NCBI GenBank assembly: GCA_028288165.1
Contig: JAQBOG010000014.1
Span: 62,001 to 126,000, forward strand
Source: Sphingobacteriales bacterium
GTDB taxonomy: Bacteria; Bacteroidota; Bacteroidia; Sphingobacteriales; Sphingobacteriaceae
Reading direction: 5' to 3'
DNA length: 64,000 nucleotides
Shown in pieces: positions 17,083 through 26,422 of this stretch; the stretch's first letter is position 1; each line of letters begins with the position of its first letter. Position numbers and translations under genes: made by a program. The notes under the pieces were generated by a model that did no database searches, was not told the DNA's origin, and worked only from the letters and a program-made list of their open reading frames with translations.

Positions 17083-19887
17083 ATGAGCAAAGAAGCTGAA
17101 AAAGATCCCAGAAAAAATATAATAATAAAAGGAGCCCGGGTTCACAACTTAAAGAACATTGATGTAGCCATACCGAAAAACAAGCTTGTAGTAATAACAG
17201 GAATGTCGGGTTCAGGAAAATCTTCCCTGGCATTCGATACTCTTTATGCAGAAGGCCAGCGCAGATATGTAGAAAGTTTATCTGCGTATGCCCGCCAATT
17301 TATGGGCCGGATGAATAAGCCAGATGTTGACTATATAAAAGGTATCGCTCCAGCAATTGCCATTGAACAAAAAGTTATCACTAGTAATCCACGTTCTACG
17401 GTTGGTACGTCTACAGAAATTTATGATTACCTGAAATTGCTCTTTTCGAGGATAGGACAGACCATATCGCCCATTTCTGGAAAAGTCGTAAAGAAGGATT
17501 CGGTTACCGATGTGGTAAATTTTATTGCTGCACTTCCGGAAGATACCACGGTTACCATACTATGCCCTTTGCATCCTCACAATGACCGTACGTTGAAGGA
17601 AGAGTTAGCTGTGTTGTTGCAAAAAGGTTTTATCCGAGTGAAAGTAGGTGATAAATTGGCTAAAATAGAAGACCTATTAGAAGATGCTACTGTAAAAGAC
17701 AAAAAAATAAAGGACGCAACTAGTGTTCAAATAGTAATTGATCGGATTTCTGTATCAGCTGATGATGAAACCTTGAGCCGGATGGCAGATTCTGCCCAAA
17801 CCGCTTTTTTTGAAGGAAAAGGCGATTGTTTTGTAGATCAGAACGGTGAAATACAAGTTTTTTGTGATCGCTTTGAGTTGGATGGAATTAAATTCGAAGA
17901 GCCGAATACCAATTTTTTCAGTTTTAATAACCCTTACGGAGCATGCAAACGTTGCGAGGGATATGGAAAAGTAATTGGAATTGACGAAGATTTGGTTGTT
18001 CCCGATAAAAGCAAATCGGTTTACGACGGTGCTCTTGCTCCTTGGCGTGGCGAAAAAATGCGGGAATGGCTCGATAAACTGATTAAAAGCGCACTGAAAT
18101 TCGACTTCCCTATCCACCGTTCTTACAGCCAACTTACCGAAGAACAAAAGCAATTATTATGGACGGGTAACCAATACTTCCAGGGTTTAGATGTTTTTTT
18201 TAAAGAACTGGAAACCCAAACGTATAAAATTCAATATCGGGTTATGCTTTCGCGATATAGGGGCAAAACCACCTGTCCGGAATGTAAGGGAAGTAGGCTT
18301 AGACAGGATGCATCGTATGTAAAAATCGAGGAAAAATCAATTACAGATATTGTTTTAATGCCGTTAGATAAAGCATTAAGTTTCTTCCAGAACTTACAGC
18401 TCAACGAAAACCAGCAAACAATAGCGAAACGATTACTAATGGAAATAAGCAACCGGATTCTGTTTTTAAACAACGTTGGTTTAAGCTATTTAACATTAAA
18501 CAGATTATCAAACACACTTTCTGGTGGCGAATCCCAACGAATTAATCTGGCTACATCTTTAGGTAGTTCGTTAGTTGGTAGTGTATATGTGTTAGATGAA
18601 CCCAGCATCGGTTTACATCCAAGAGATACCCATCGCTTAATTACGGTTTTAAAATCCTTGCGGGATGTTGGAAACACCGTTTTAGTCGTTGAACACGAAG
18701 AGGAGATCATGCAAGCTGCAGACCATTTAATTGATATCGGCCCAGAAGCAGGTACTCATGGTGGAAACTTGATTTTTACAGGAACGTTTAATGAAATTTT
18801 AAACGACGAAAACAGTTTAACCGGCCAATATTTAAGTGGTGCCAGGCAAATTGAAATACCTAGCAGCAGAAGAAAGTGGAGTGATTACATAGAAATTAAA
18901 GGTGCCAGAGAAAATAACCTTCAAAATGTAGATGTTAAGTTTCCCTTAAATGTATTAACAGTTGTATCAGGCGTATCTGGTTCTGGTAAAACATCATTGG
19001 TTAAACGGATTCTGCAACCTGCTGTGCAAAAAGTAATTGGCAATTATTCGGGCGAACAAACCGGTGCTTACGATAGTATTGATGGCGATTTTAATAAAAT
19101 TGAACAAGTAGAAATTGTTGATCAAAACCCGATTGGAAGATCGTCCAGATCTAATCCGGTTACTTACGTAAAAGCCTGGGATGAAATCAGAAATCTATTG
19201 GCTTCACAATCATCTGCTAAAGCTGCGGGTTTAAAACCTTCTGCGTTTTCTTTCAATGTGGAAGGTGGCCGATGCGATGTTTGCCAGGGTGAGGGAGAGG
19301 TTAAAATCGAAATGCAATTCATGGCAGATATTTATTTGCCATGTGAAGCTTGCGATGGTCATCGGTTTAAACAACATGTGCTTGATGTAACGTACAAAGA
19401 GAAAAACGTTGCCGAAATTTTAGAACTTACTATTGAAGAAGCGTTAGAATTTTTTGGAAAAGAACAAAAAATTTTAAACAAAATACGCCCCTTAGCAGAT
19501 GTAGGTTTAGGTTATGTGCATTTGGGGCAATCTTCAAATACACTGTCTGGAGGTGAAGCTCAACGGATTAAACTGGCTTCTTTCCTTGTTAAAGGAAATA
19601 ACAGCAGTAAGACCTTATTTATTTTTGATGAACCAACAACTGGCTTGCATTTTCATGATATTAAAAAGCTTCTAAAATCTTTTGATGCTTTATTAAATCA
19701 AGGTAATACCATTATTGTGATTGAACACAATATGGATGTTATTAAATGTGCGGATTGGGTAATAGATATAGGCCCTGAAGGCGGTACAAATGGTGGAACG
19801 GTGGTTTTTGAAGGTACTCCTGAAGATTTGGTAAAAGAAAAAAAATCATATACCGGGCAGTTTTTAAAGGGTCGTTTTGCGAATTAA
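17083..19887 (+). CDS. uvrA: Excinuclease ABC subunit A
   Basis: This 934-residue DNA-damage sensor of nucleotide excision repair has two ABC ATPase modules. Walker A motifs are GMSGSGKSS (near 40) and GVSGSGKTS (near 629). ABC signatures are NTLSGGESQRINLATSLGSS and NTLSGGEAQRIKLASFL. The second zinc finger (CDVCQGEGEV...CEACDG, from about 731) and the CPECKGSRL element are intact. The first zinc module is not: canonical CPxC is replaced by FCDRF ahead of FSFNNPYGACKRCEGYGK, leaving three of four ligands. The CPxCG after the early LLFSRIG is also absent (SPISGK). It may be a second-class UvrA beside a canonical copy elsewhere. Confidence 0.92.
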   Translation: MSKEAEKDPRKNIIIKGARVHNLKNIDVAIPKNKLVVITGMSGSGKSSLAFDTLYAEGQRRYVESLSAYARQFMGRMNKPDVDYIKGIAPAIAIEQKVITSNPRSTVGTSTEIYDYLKLLFSRIGQTISPISGKVVKKDSVTDVVNFIAALPEDTTVTILCPLHPHNDRTLKEELAVLLQKGFIRVKVGDKLAKIEDLLEDATVKDKKIKDATSVQIVIDRISVSADDETLSRMADSAQTAFFEGKGDCFVDQNGEIQVFCDRFELDGIKFEEPNTNFFSFNNPYGACKRCEGYGKVIGIDEDLVVPDKSKSVYDGALAPWRGEKMREWLDKLIKSALKFDFPIHRSYSQLTEEQKQLLWTGNQYFQGLDVFFKELETQTYKIQYRVMLSRYRGKTTCPECKGSRLRQDASYVKIEEKSITDIVLMPLDKALSFFQNLQLNENQQTIAKRLLMEISNRILFLNNVGLSYLTLNRLSNTLSGGESQRINLATSLGSSLVGSVYVLDEPSIGLHPRDTHRLITVLKSLRDVGNTVLVVEHEEEIMQAADHLIDIGPEAGTHGGNLIFTGTFNEILNDENSLTGQYLSGARQIEIPSSRRKWSDYIEIKGARENNLQNVDVKFPLNVLTVVSGVSGSGKTSLVKRILQPAVQKVIGNYSGEQTGAYDSIDGDFNKIEQVEIVDQNPIGRSSRSNPVTYVKAWDEIRNLLASQSSAKAAGLKPSAFSFNVEGGRCDVCQGEGEVKIEMQFMADIYLPCEACDGHRFKQHVLDVTYKEKNVAEILELTIEEALEFFGKEQKILNKIRPLADVGLGYVHLGQSSNTLSGGEAQRIKLASFLVKGNNSSKTLFIFDEPTTGLHFHDIKKLLKSFDALLNQGNTIIVIEHNMDVIKCADWVIDIGPEGGTNGGTVVFEGTPEDLVKEKKSYTGQFLKGRFAN

Positions 19888-20230
19888 TTGTTTGCAATAT
19901 AAAAGCTGACAGGGTTGAAATGCATGTCAGTGTTGAACTGAGTGAAAATCTATTTCAAGATGCTAGATAAGCGTGAGGGATTGAAATGAAAAGCCCACAG
20001 CTTCGATTTTTATCGAAGCGAGGACTTGCAATGTAAAGCCCGACCCACCTTTGGGGCACGCCCAAAATCTGTTTAATTAACCGCAAGTTGCTTAATCAGG
20101 TATTGTAAACGCAGTATTGTCACAGATAATAGAAGTATAATTTATTATGAATACTATTGTATATTCTTTAAAGGTATAAAGCTTAAAAATTTATAGATTT
20201 ATTTAAAATCTGTATTGAAGAAAATTCGAT
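19888..20230. other. Intergenic region with a degenerate dispersed element
   Basis: This gap holds a very degenerate member of the dispersed element family (19971-20069) and the upstream region of the Rrf2 gene. I see no clear terminator for uvrA and no gene. Confidence 0.5.
19971..20069 (-). repeat. Dispersed structured element, degenerate copy 9
   Basis: It keeps parts of the family: GTGAGGGATTGAAATGAAAAG at one end and GCACGCCCAAAATC at the other. The central stem is replaced by a different perfect hairpin, GCTTCGAT/ATCGAAGC, around TTTT. GACTTGCAATGTAAAGCCCG repeats the arm. It looks like a rearranged or decayed copy. Confidence 0.5.
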
Positions 20231-20686
20231 ATGTTATCAAAGAAAACAAAATACGCTATTAAAGCTTTGGTTATTTTAGGCAAAAACTACGGCAAAGCTC
20301 CTATGCAAATTTCAAAAATTGCTGAAGAAGAGCGTATTCCTAAGAAGTTTCTGGAGCAAATTTTACTTGATTTAAAAAATTCGGGTTTATTATATAGCAA
20401 AAAAGGTGCGGGTGGTGGATATAGTTTAAATAAATCACCAAACGAGATTTACCTGGTTCAGATAATGCGGATTACTGACGGCCCGATTGCGATGTTGCCT
20501 TGTGCTAGCTTAAATTTTTACCACAAGTGCGATGAGTGCAAGGATGAGGTGACTTGCGGAATTAGAAATGTTTTCATCGATGTACGGGATGCTACTCTTA
20601 AAATATTAACAGAAACAAGTTTGGCCGCTGTGATTGAAAGAGAAGACAAATTGGTCGGTATTATAACTTCTGGTAATGAGATATAA
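20231..20686 (+). CDS. Rrf2-family transcriptional regulator
   Basis: This 151-residue protein has an N-terminal winged helix typical of Rrf2 regulators: MLSKKTKYAIKALVILGKNY, ISKIAEEERIPKKFLEQILL, and the wing SKKGAGGGYSL. Four cysteines follow (Cys91, Cys100, Cys103, Cys109), compatible with an Fe-S cluster as in IscR, NsrR and related sensors, although the spacing is not that of IscR. It is the gene immediately before the sulfate-assimilation block and is transcribed in the same direction. It therefore probably controls that block in response to sulfur or Fe-S status; this is inference from position. Confidence 0.9.
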   Translation: MLSKKTKYAIKALVILGKNYGKAPMQISKIAEEERIPKKFLEQILLDLKNSGLLYSKKGAGGGYSLNKSPNEIYLVQIMRITDGPIAMLPCASLNFYHKCDECKDEVTCGIRNVFIDVRDATLKILTETSLAAVIEREDKLVGIITSGNEI

Positions 20687-20740
20687 CAAAATGTGATATT
20701 TCTCAGATATAAAATGTCGACTGTTTCTATATGCTTTGTA

Positions 20741-20748
20741 TATATTTG
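20741..20748 (+). promoter_or_regulatory. Candidate promoter of the sulfate-assimilation operon
   Basis: TATATTTG is an exact -7 consensus. It implies a leader of about 80 nt before the sulfite reductase ATG. The leader contains a small hairpin, GGTCA-TCC-TGACC (about 20799-20811). I do not recognise a riboswitch class in it. Confidence 0.4.
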
Positions 20749-20835
20749 TAATATGGAACATCTGATGTCTCGGATCTCCTACTTTACAGTCAATATAAAG
20801 ATAATCCGGTCATCCTGACCACATAGCGTTACAAA

Positions 20836-22947
20836 ATGAATAGTTTTAGATCAGAGTTAGAAAATCCAATTGTAGAAAGAGATATCATAGATCTTGAAAA
20901 AAAGATCAGAGCTTTTCGAGAAGGGGAAATACACGATGAGAAGTTTAGAAGTTTAAGACTTGCCAGAGGTGTGTATGGACAAAGACAGCCGGGCGTTCAA
21001 ATGGTGCGGATTAAGTTACCTTTTGGAAAAGTTTCTTTTAAACAATTGCTGCGTATATCGGATGTTTCTGATGAGTATGCAAGCAGCAATTTGCACTTAA
21101 CCACTCGTCAGGATATACAAATACATTATGTGAGTTTGGATAGAACTCCAGAGTTATGGTCTAATTTGGAGCAAGATGATATCACATTACGTGAAGCTTG
21201 CGGTAACACAGTTAGAAATGTAACAGCATCTCCAACAGCAGGAATTGACCCGAACGAACCTTTTGATGTTTCTCCGTATGCTCAAGCTACTTTTGAGTTT
21301 TTCTTAAGAAACCCTATTTGCCAGGAAATGGGTCGTAAGTTTAAAATTGCCTTTTCATCAAGTGAAGAAGATTCTGCCTTTACCTATATTCACGATGTCG
21401 GTTTCATTCCAAAAATAAAGATTGTTGACGGTGTTGAACAACGTGGTTTTAAAGTTTTGTTAGGTGGTGGCCTTGGTGCTCAACCTGCAATTGCTAGCGT
21501 GGTTGATGAGTTTATGCCGGAAGATCAAATCATACCTTATACAGAAACCGTTATTAGAGTTTTTGGCCGTTACGGTGAACGCAATAACCGGAACAAAGCT
21601 CGTTTAAAGTTTTTAGTTCAAAATTTAGGTTTACCAGAAGTTTTACGTTTAATAGAAGTGGAACGTACAGCGAATAAAGTGAAGAGCTTTGTAATAAACC
21701 GTGATACGGTTGCTGTACCTGCCATACCAGAACCGGGAAATTTTGCTCAAGTAGTTGTTGAAAATAATTCTGAATATGAGCATTGGTTAAAAACCAATGT
21801 GTTTGAACAAAAGCAAAAAGGTTATTACGGAGTTTATATCAAAGTTTTAACTGGAGATATTCCCACTCCCCAAGCTCGTAAGTTAGTCGAAGCTTTAAGG
21901 CCTTTGGTGGCTAATGAAATTCGTATCACTCCTAATCAAGGTGTTTTACTTAAATATGCTACAAAAGAAAGCTTGCCTGTACTTTACACTAAATTGGTTG
22001 AATTAGGCTTAGCGCAAGCTGGTTTTGATAGTGTAGCGGATGTTACCACTTGCCCCGGAACGGATACTTGTAATTTAGGTATTTCTAATAGCATGGAACT
22101 TTCTCGTGTTTTAGAGAAATTGATTTATGACGAATACGCATCACTGATTTATAATCGTGATATCAAAATTAAAATAAGTGGCTGTATGAATTCTTGCGGT
22201 CAGCATGGTTTGGCTCACATCGGTTTTCACGGTAGCTCCATTAAATCAAACGGTAAAGTTTTACCATCTGTACAAGTGCTTTTAGGTGGCGGTACAGTAG
22301 GTGATGGTATTGGTAGAGCTGCTGATAAAGTCATTAAGGTGCCTTCAAAACGTGCTACTGATGTTTTAAGGGCCGTTCTGAATGATTATAAAACTAACGC
22401 TGTGGCGGATGAAAAATTCCACAGTTATTATGATCGTAACGGAAAAGATTATTTCTACCAAATGCTTAAACCGATTGCAGACTTAACAACTCTTAGAGAT
22501 GATGAATTTGTGGATTGGGGCCATGAAGAAACTTTCCAAACTGCTATTGGAGTTGGAGAGTGTGCTGGTGTGATGATTGATTTAGTTGCTACTTTGATAT
22601 TTGAAACTGAAGAAAAATTGGGTTGGGCTAACGAAAGCTTTGCAGCTCAAGCCTACGCTGATTCTATTTTTCATGCTTATAGTGTGTTTGTGAGTGGTGC
22701 TAAAGCATTATTGCTTGATAAAGGTGTAAACAGCAGCACTCAACAAGGTATAATCCGTGAGTTTGATAAACATTACGGGGCATTAAATGAGCTTTTTGAT
22801 CACCATAGCTTTGAAGAACTTGTTCTGCAAATTAACAAAAACGAACCTTCTGAAGAGTTTGCAACAGAATATCTTGCGGCAGCAAACAACTTTGTAAATA
22901 AGATTAAAGCTAAACGTGAAGCTGAATCGTCAGTTAACGCAATTTAA
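20836..22947 (+). CDS. Assimilatory sulfite (nitrite/sulfite) reductase, siroheme type
   Basis: This 703-residue enzyme reduces sulfite to sulfide with six electrons. It has the duplicated ferredoxin-like/siroheme fold: LHLTTRQDIQIHYVSL binds siroheme. The 4Fe-4S/siroheme ligands are Cys406-X5-Cys412 (CPGTDTCNLGISNS) and Cys450-X3-Cys454 (GCMNSCGQHG). After the reductase core comes an all-helical C-terminal domain (about 560-703), HEPN-like, which is not part of E. coli CysI and may mediate oligomerisation or partner binding. It is the first gene of a run through cysN. The surrounding cys genes favour sulfite over nitrite. No CysJ flavoprotein is present, so ferredoxin is a likely donor. Confidence 0.9.
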   Translation: MNSFRSELENPIVERDIIDLEKKIRAFREGEIHDEKFRSLRLARGVYGQRQPGVQMVRIKLPFGKVSFKQLLRISDVSDEYASSNLHLTTRQDIQIHYVSLDRTPELWSNLEQDDITLREACGNTVRNVTASPTAGIDPNEPFDVSPYAQATFEFFLRNPICQEMGRKFKIAFSSSEEDSAFTYIHDVGFIPKIKIVDGVEQRGFKVLLGGGLGAQPAIASVVDEFMPEDQIIPYTETVIRVFGRYGERNNRNKARLKFLVQNLGLPEVLRLIEVERTANKVKSFVINRDTVAVPAIPEPGNFAQVVVENNSEYEHWLKTNVFEQKQKGYYGVYIKVLTGDIPTPQARKLVEALRPLVANEIRITPNQGVLLKYATKESLPVLYTKLVELGLAQAGFDSVADVTTCPGTDTCNLGISNSMELSRVLEKLIYDEYASLIYNRDIKIKISGCMNSCGQHGLAHIGFHGSSIKSNGKVLPSVQVLLGGGTVGDGIGRAADKVIKVPSKRATDVLRAVLNDYKTNAVADEKFHSYYDRNGKDYFYQMLKPIADLTTLRDDEFVDWGHEETFQTAIGVGECAGVMIDLVATLIFETEEKLGWANESFAAQAYADSIFHAYSVFVSGAKALLLDKGVNSSTQQGIIREFDKHYGALNELFDHHSFEELVLQINKNEPSEEFATEYLAAANNFVNKIKAKREAESSVNAI

Positions 22948-22952
22948 TATTA

Positions 22953-24464
22953 ATGAGTTTAACCAATAAGGGTGTTATTACTGATTTAAAAAAGGATACC
23001 GGGAACGAATTGTTTCCGGTATTTCTTAAATTAAATCAGTTGCACGTTTTATTGGTTGGAGCCGGAAATATTGGACTTGAAAAATTAGAGGCAATTCTTA
23101 ATAACAGTCCGGACGTAAGAATAACCATCGTATCGCGAGAGGTTTCTGAAGAAGTTTCAACACTGGTATCAGATTATTCGAAAATCACCGTATTCAAAAA
23201 AGAGTACGATGCAAATGATTTAAATGATAAAGATTTGGTTGTAGTAGCAACCAACAATCCGGAGCTGAATGAAATTATTCGGGCAGATTCAAAAGCACGA
23301 AGGATTTTAATAAACGTTGCCGATAAGCCAGCTCTTTGCGATTTCTATTTAGGATCTATTGTTAAAAAGGGAAACCTAAAACTTGGTATTTCCACCAATG
23401 GAAAATCTCCAACAATTGCAAAGAGATTAAAAGAAGTATTACAAGAAAGTTTGCCTGATGAATTAGATCAGACACTTTCACAAATGAATAATTTAAGGAA
23501 TTCTTTAACCGGTGATTTTGCATACAAAGTGAAGCAATTAAATAAAGCAACAGCGGTTCTGGTAACCCCAACATCAGAACAAGCATCTAGCCAACGGATG
23601 CGTTGGATATTATCCGGATCATTTTTATCCGCTCTGGCAATCGTGTTTGCAATATTTTGGCAAACAGATCCGGCATTTCATTCGTACGTACAGCATATCA
23701 ATCCAATATTTTACTATTTCCTTTTTGCAGGATTTCTTTTTGCAATGGTTGATGGTGCTATTGGCATGTCATACGGTGTTACCAGTAATACCTTTTCTAT
23801 CGCAATGGGTATTCCGCCAGCATCTGCAAGTGCTGCAGTACATATTTCAGAAATACTAAGTAATGGTATTGCTGGTTGGATGCATTATCGCATGAAGAAT
23901 GTGAATATGCAGCTGTTCAAAAAATTGTTAATTCCCGGAATTATCGGGGCGGTTTTAGGAGCATTTTTGCTTTCATCATTAGAGCATTACAGTCAGTATA
24001 CAAAGCCAGTAGTTTCGCTCTATACACTGATATTAGGGATTGTTATATTAAGGAAATCTGCAAACAAGAAAGCGAAGAAGAGTGGCGACAAAATTAAACG
24101 GATTACATTTCTTGGTTTTGGTGGTGGTTTCATTGATGCAGTAGGTGGCGGCGGCTGGGGATCGATTGTTTTGTCATCACTAATTGCCGGCGGAAGACAT
24201 GCACGATATTCCCTTGGTTCTGTTAAACTTTCCAGATTTTTTATCGCATTGATGAGTTCTTTAACTTTCATTACCATGTTAAAAGATAAGGGAATTGTTT
24301 GGGAACCGATTTTAGGCTTGGTAATCGGTAGTGCAATCGCATCTCCAATTGCAGCCAAATTATCTAGTAAAATTTCCGCAAAATCCTTAATGGTCGCAGT
24401 AGGACTTATTGTAATTGCAGTGAGTTTGTACAGTATCGTAAAAGGTATCTTAAAAGTTATATAA
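22953..24464 (+). CDS. Siroheme synthase N-domain fused to TSUP (TauE/SafE) transporter
   Basis: This 503-residue chain joins two functions. Residues about 20-200 form a CysG-N/Met8-like Rossmann domain: LLVGAGNIGLEKLEAIL, then VVVATNNPELNEIIR and NVADKPALCDF. Such domains oxidise precorrin-2 to sirohydrochlorin and may insert iron to give siroheme. Residues about 220-503 form a TSUP permease of seven to eight membrane helices, with GMSYGVTSNTFSIAMGIPP and the repeat GFGGGFIDAVGGGGWG. TSUP proteins move sulfite, sulfonates or sulfate across the inner membrane. It follows the siroheme enzyme by 5 nt, so it links cofactor supply and substrate transport. No SUMT (cobA) domain is included. Confidence 0.88.
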   Translation: MSLTNKGVITDLKKDTGNELFPVFLKLNQLHVLLVGAGNIGLEKLEAILNNSPDVRITIVSREVSEEVSTLVSDYSKITVFKKEYDANDLNDKDLVVVATNNPELNEIIRADSKARRILINVADKPALCDFYLGSIVKKGNLKLGISTNGKSPTIAKRLKEVLQESLPDELDQTLSQMNNLRNSLTGDFAYKVKQLNKATAVLVTPTSEQASSQRMRWILSGSFLSALAIVFAIFWQTDPAFHSYVQHINPIFYYFLFAGFLFAMVDGAIGMSYGVTSNTFSIAMGIPPASASAAVHISEILSNGIAGWMHYRMKNVNMQLFKKLLIPGIIGAVLGAFLLSSLEHYSQYTKPVVSLYTLILGIVILRKSANKKAKKSGDKIKRITFLGFGGGFIDAVGGGGWGSIVLSSLIAGGRHARYSLGSVKLSRFFIALMSSLTFITMLKDKGIVWEPILGLVIGSAIASPIAAKLSSKISAKSLMVAVGLIVIAVSLYSIVKGILKVI

Positions 24465-24470
24465 AAGAAG

Positions 24471-24478
24471 TATTTTTG
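24471..24478 (+). promoter_or_regulatory. Candidate internal -7 element before metZ
   Basis: TATTTTTG matches the -7 consensus exactly, 22 nt before the metZ ATG and just after the stop of the upstream gene. It suggests metZ can be transcribed separately. It also argues against the in-frame TTG that overlaps this box being the start codon. Confidence 0.35.
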
Positions 24479-24499
24479 CCGAAAATTTCGGCGGCGCAT

Positions 24500-25669
24500 A
24501 TGGAAGAACAATCAAAGCTTGTACGTAGTCAATCATCCCGTTCACATAATAGGGAACACTCTGTCCCTTTATATCTTACATCAAGCTTCGTGTTTGATGA
24601 TGCAGAGCAGGGCAGAGCAATTTTTGCCGATGAAATTGAAGGTAATATTTATTCAAGATACTCAAATCCAAACACATCCGAATTTATTAATAAGGTTTGT
24701 GAATTAGAAGGTGCTGAAGATGGTTTGGCATTTTCGTCAGGCATGGCAGCTGTTTTTGCTTCTTTCGCAGGTTTATTACGCAGTGGCGATCATATTATTT
24801 CTTGCAGATCAATCTTCGGATCTACTCATCAGCTTTTAACACAATTGCTACCGCGATGGGGAATCACTTCCACCTACGTGGATGCTTTAGAACCACAAAC
24901 TTGGGAAGCAGCTATTAAACCTGAAACCAAGATGATATTTTTAGAAACGCCTTCTAATCCGGGATTAGATTTAATTGATTTAGAGTGGTTAGGAACGTTT
25001 AAAGAGAAATATCCACACATTATTTTGAACGTTGATAATTGTTTTGCAACTCCATATTTACAAAAACCGATTAAATACGGAATTGACATCGTAAGCCATT
25101 CTGCCACGAAATACATGGACGGTCAAGGTCGTGTATTAGGTGGTGTGGTTGTTGGTCGTGCAGATTTGATTAAAGAAATGATGTTCTTTATCCGTCATAC
25201 TGGCCCGGCAATGTCTGCTTTTAATGCATGGATTTTTTCCAGAAGCTTAGAAACATTGACCCTTCGCATGGATCGTCATTGCAGCAATGCACTGGCTGTG
25301 GCAGAAATGCTGGAAAGTAGTGAAGAGGTTGAATCAGTGAAGTATCCGCATTTGCCATCTCACCCACAGTATGAGCTTGCTAAAAAGCAAATGAAACAAG
25401 GCGGCGGCATTGTTACTTTGGTTGTTAAAGGTGGGTTTGAGCGAGCTAAAAAGTTTTTAGATGCTTTTGAGATGATCTCGATCAGTTCAAATTTAGGAGA
25501 TACAAGAACGATTGCAACTCATCCGGCATCTACTACGCATTCTAAATTAAAAGAAGACGAAAGAACACAAATTGGAATTTTTCCAGGCAGTGTGCGTATT
25601 TCTATCGGATTGGAAGATATCAGTGATATTCTAAAAGATCTGGCACAAGCGCTGGAGCAATCGAAATAG
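24500..25669 (+). CDS. metZ: O-succinylhomoserine/O-acetylhomoserine sulfhydrylase-type Cys/Met metabolism enzyme
   Basis: This 389-residue PLP enzyme (from the ATG) belongs to the trans-sulfuration family. The PLP lysine is in SHSATKYMDGQGRVLGG. LEGAEDGLAFSSGMAAVFA binds the cofactor phosphate, and NLGDTRTIATHPASTTHSKL is the C-terminal signature. In the sulfhydrylase branch it incorporates sulfide directly into an activated homoserine to make homocysteine. Placement directly after sulfite reductase and before the APS reductase and sulfurylase genes supports that reaction over cystathionine gamma-synthase. Choice between succinyl and acetyl homoserine is not certain. Confidence 0.85.
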   Translation: MEEQSKLVRSQSSRSHNREHSVPLYLTSSFVFDDAEQGRAIFADEIEGNIYSRYSNPNTSEFINKVCELEGAEDGLAFSSGMAAVFASFAGLLRSGDHIISCRSIFGSTHQLLTQLLPRWGITSTYVDALEPQTWEAAIKPETKMIFLETPSNPGLDLIDLEWLGTFKEKYPHIILNVDNCFATPYLQKPIKYGIDIVSHSATKYMDGQGRVLGGVVVGRADLIKEMMFFIRHTGPAMSAFNAWIFSRSLETLTLRMDRHCSNALAVAEMLESSEEVESVKYPHLPSHPQYELAKKQMKQGGGIVTLVVKGGFERAKKFLDAFEMISISSNLGDTRTIATHPASTTHSKLKEDERTQIGIFPGSVRISIGLEDISDILKDLAQALEQSK

Positions 25670-25717
25670 TTAAAACTGTTTTCGTCAAAAAAATAAATTT
25701 TGCATACGCATATCGTT

Positions 25718-26416
25718 ATGACAGCAGAAGAATTAAGAATACAAACAGCCGGATTTACTCCTGAACAATCGCTACGATTTATAGCAGAGAGTTTTCCTGG
25801 TACAGCTATATTTTCTACAAGTTTTGGTTGGGAAGATCAGGTTATTTCACACATGATTTTTTCTAATAATTTGCCGATCAAGGTTTTCACATTAGAGACA
25901 GGAAGATTATTCCCTGAAACCTATTATGTTTGGAACAGAACGCTTGAACGCTATAATCAGCCAATTCATGCATTCTATCCGCAGCATGAAGCTGTCGAAA
26001 ATCTGGTTAGTACAAAAGGGCCTAGCAGTTTTTATGAATCAGTTGAAAATCGTAAGGAGTGCTGTTTCATCCGTAAAGTTGAGCCATTAAGAAGGGCGTT
26101 AGCAGGTAATGAATGCTGGATTACCGGCATCCGGGCAGATCAATCAGCAAACAGAGATCACATGGATCATGTAGAATGGGATGATCAAAACAAACTAGTA
26201 AAGTTCCATCCCATTTTCGAATGGACACTAGATGAAGTAAAAGACTATATCAAAGAATATAATATTCCATACAATCCTTTACATGACAAAGGATTTCCAA
26301 GCATCGGTTGCGCACCTTGTACACGAGCAGTGCAGCCTGGCGAAGATTTCAGAGCCGGAAGATGGTGGTGGGAAGATCAAAGTAAAAAAGAATGTGGATT
26401 ACATTCAGCGAGTTAA
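25718..26416 (+). CDS. cysH: Phosphoadenylyl/adenylyl-sulfate reductase
   Basis: This 232-residue PP-loop enzyme reduces APS or PAPS to sulfite with thioredoxin. FSTSFGWEDQV is the nucleotide-binding start. It has the plant/bacterial assimilatory APS-reductase cysteine set: Cys115-Cys116 (KECCFIRK), Cys198 and Cys201 (GCAPC) for a 4Fe-4S cluster, and the C-terminal catalytic Cys226 in KKECGLH. The cluster cysteines and the absence of a cysC kinase nearby favour APS as substrate. I chose the ATG; an in-frame TTG six codons earlier is less likely. Confidence 0.92.
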   Translation: MTAEELRIQTAGFTPEQSLRFIAESFPGTAIFSTSFGWEDQVISHMIFSNNLPIKVFTLETGRLFPETYYVWNRTLERYNQPIHAFYPQHEAVENLVSTKGPSSFYESVENRKECCFIRKVEPLRRALAGNECWITGIRADQSANRDHMDHVEWDDQNKLVKFHPIFEWTLDEVKDYIKEYNIPYNPLHDKGFPSIGCAPCTRAVQPGEDFRAGRWWWEDQSKKECGLHSAS

Positions 26417-26422
26417 AATATT

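Noticed and set aside
20749-20835. Possible SAM-type riboswitch in the leader of the sulfite reductase operon
   Set aside because: The leader is only about 80 nt with one small hairpin and lacks the conserved SAM-I/SAM-II cores, so no riboswitch is claimed.
24020-24511. 163-codon minus-strand ORF
   Set aside because: It lies antisense to the transporter domain of the siroheme/TSUP fusion, whose sense frame is strongly conserved.
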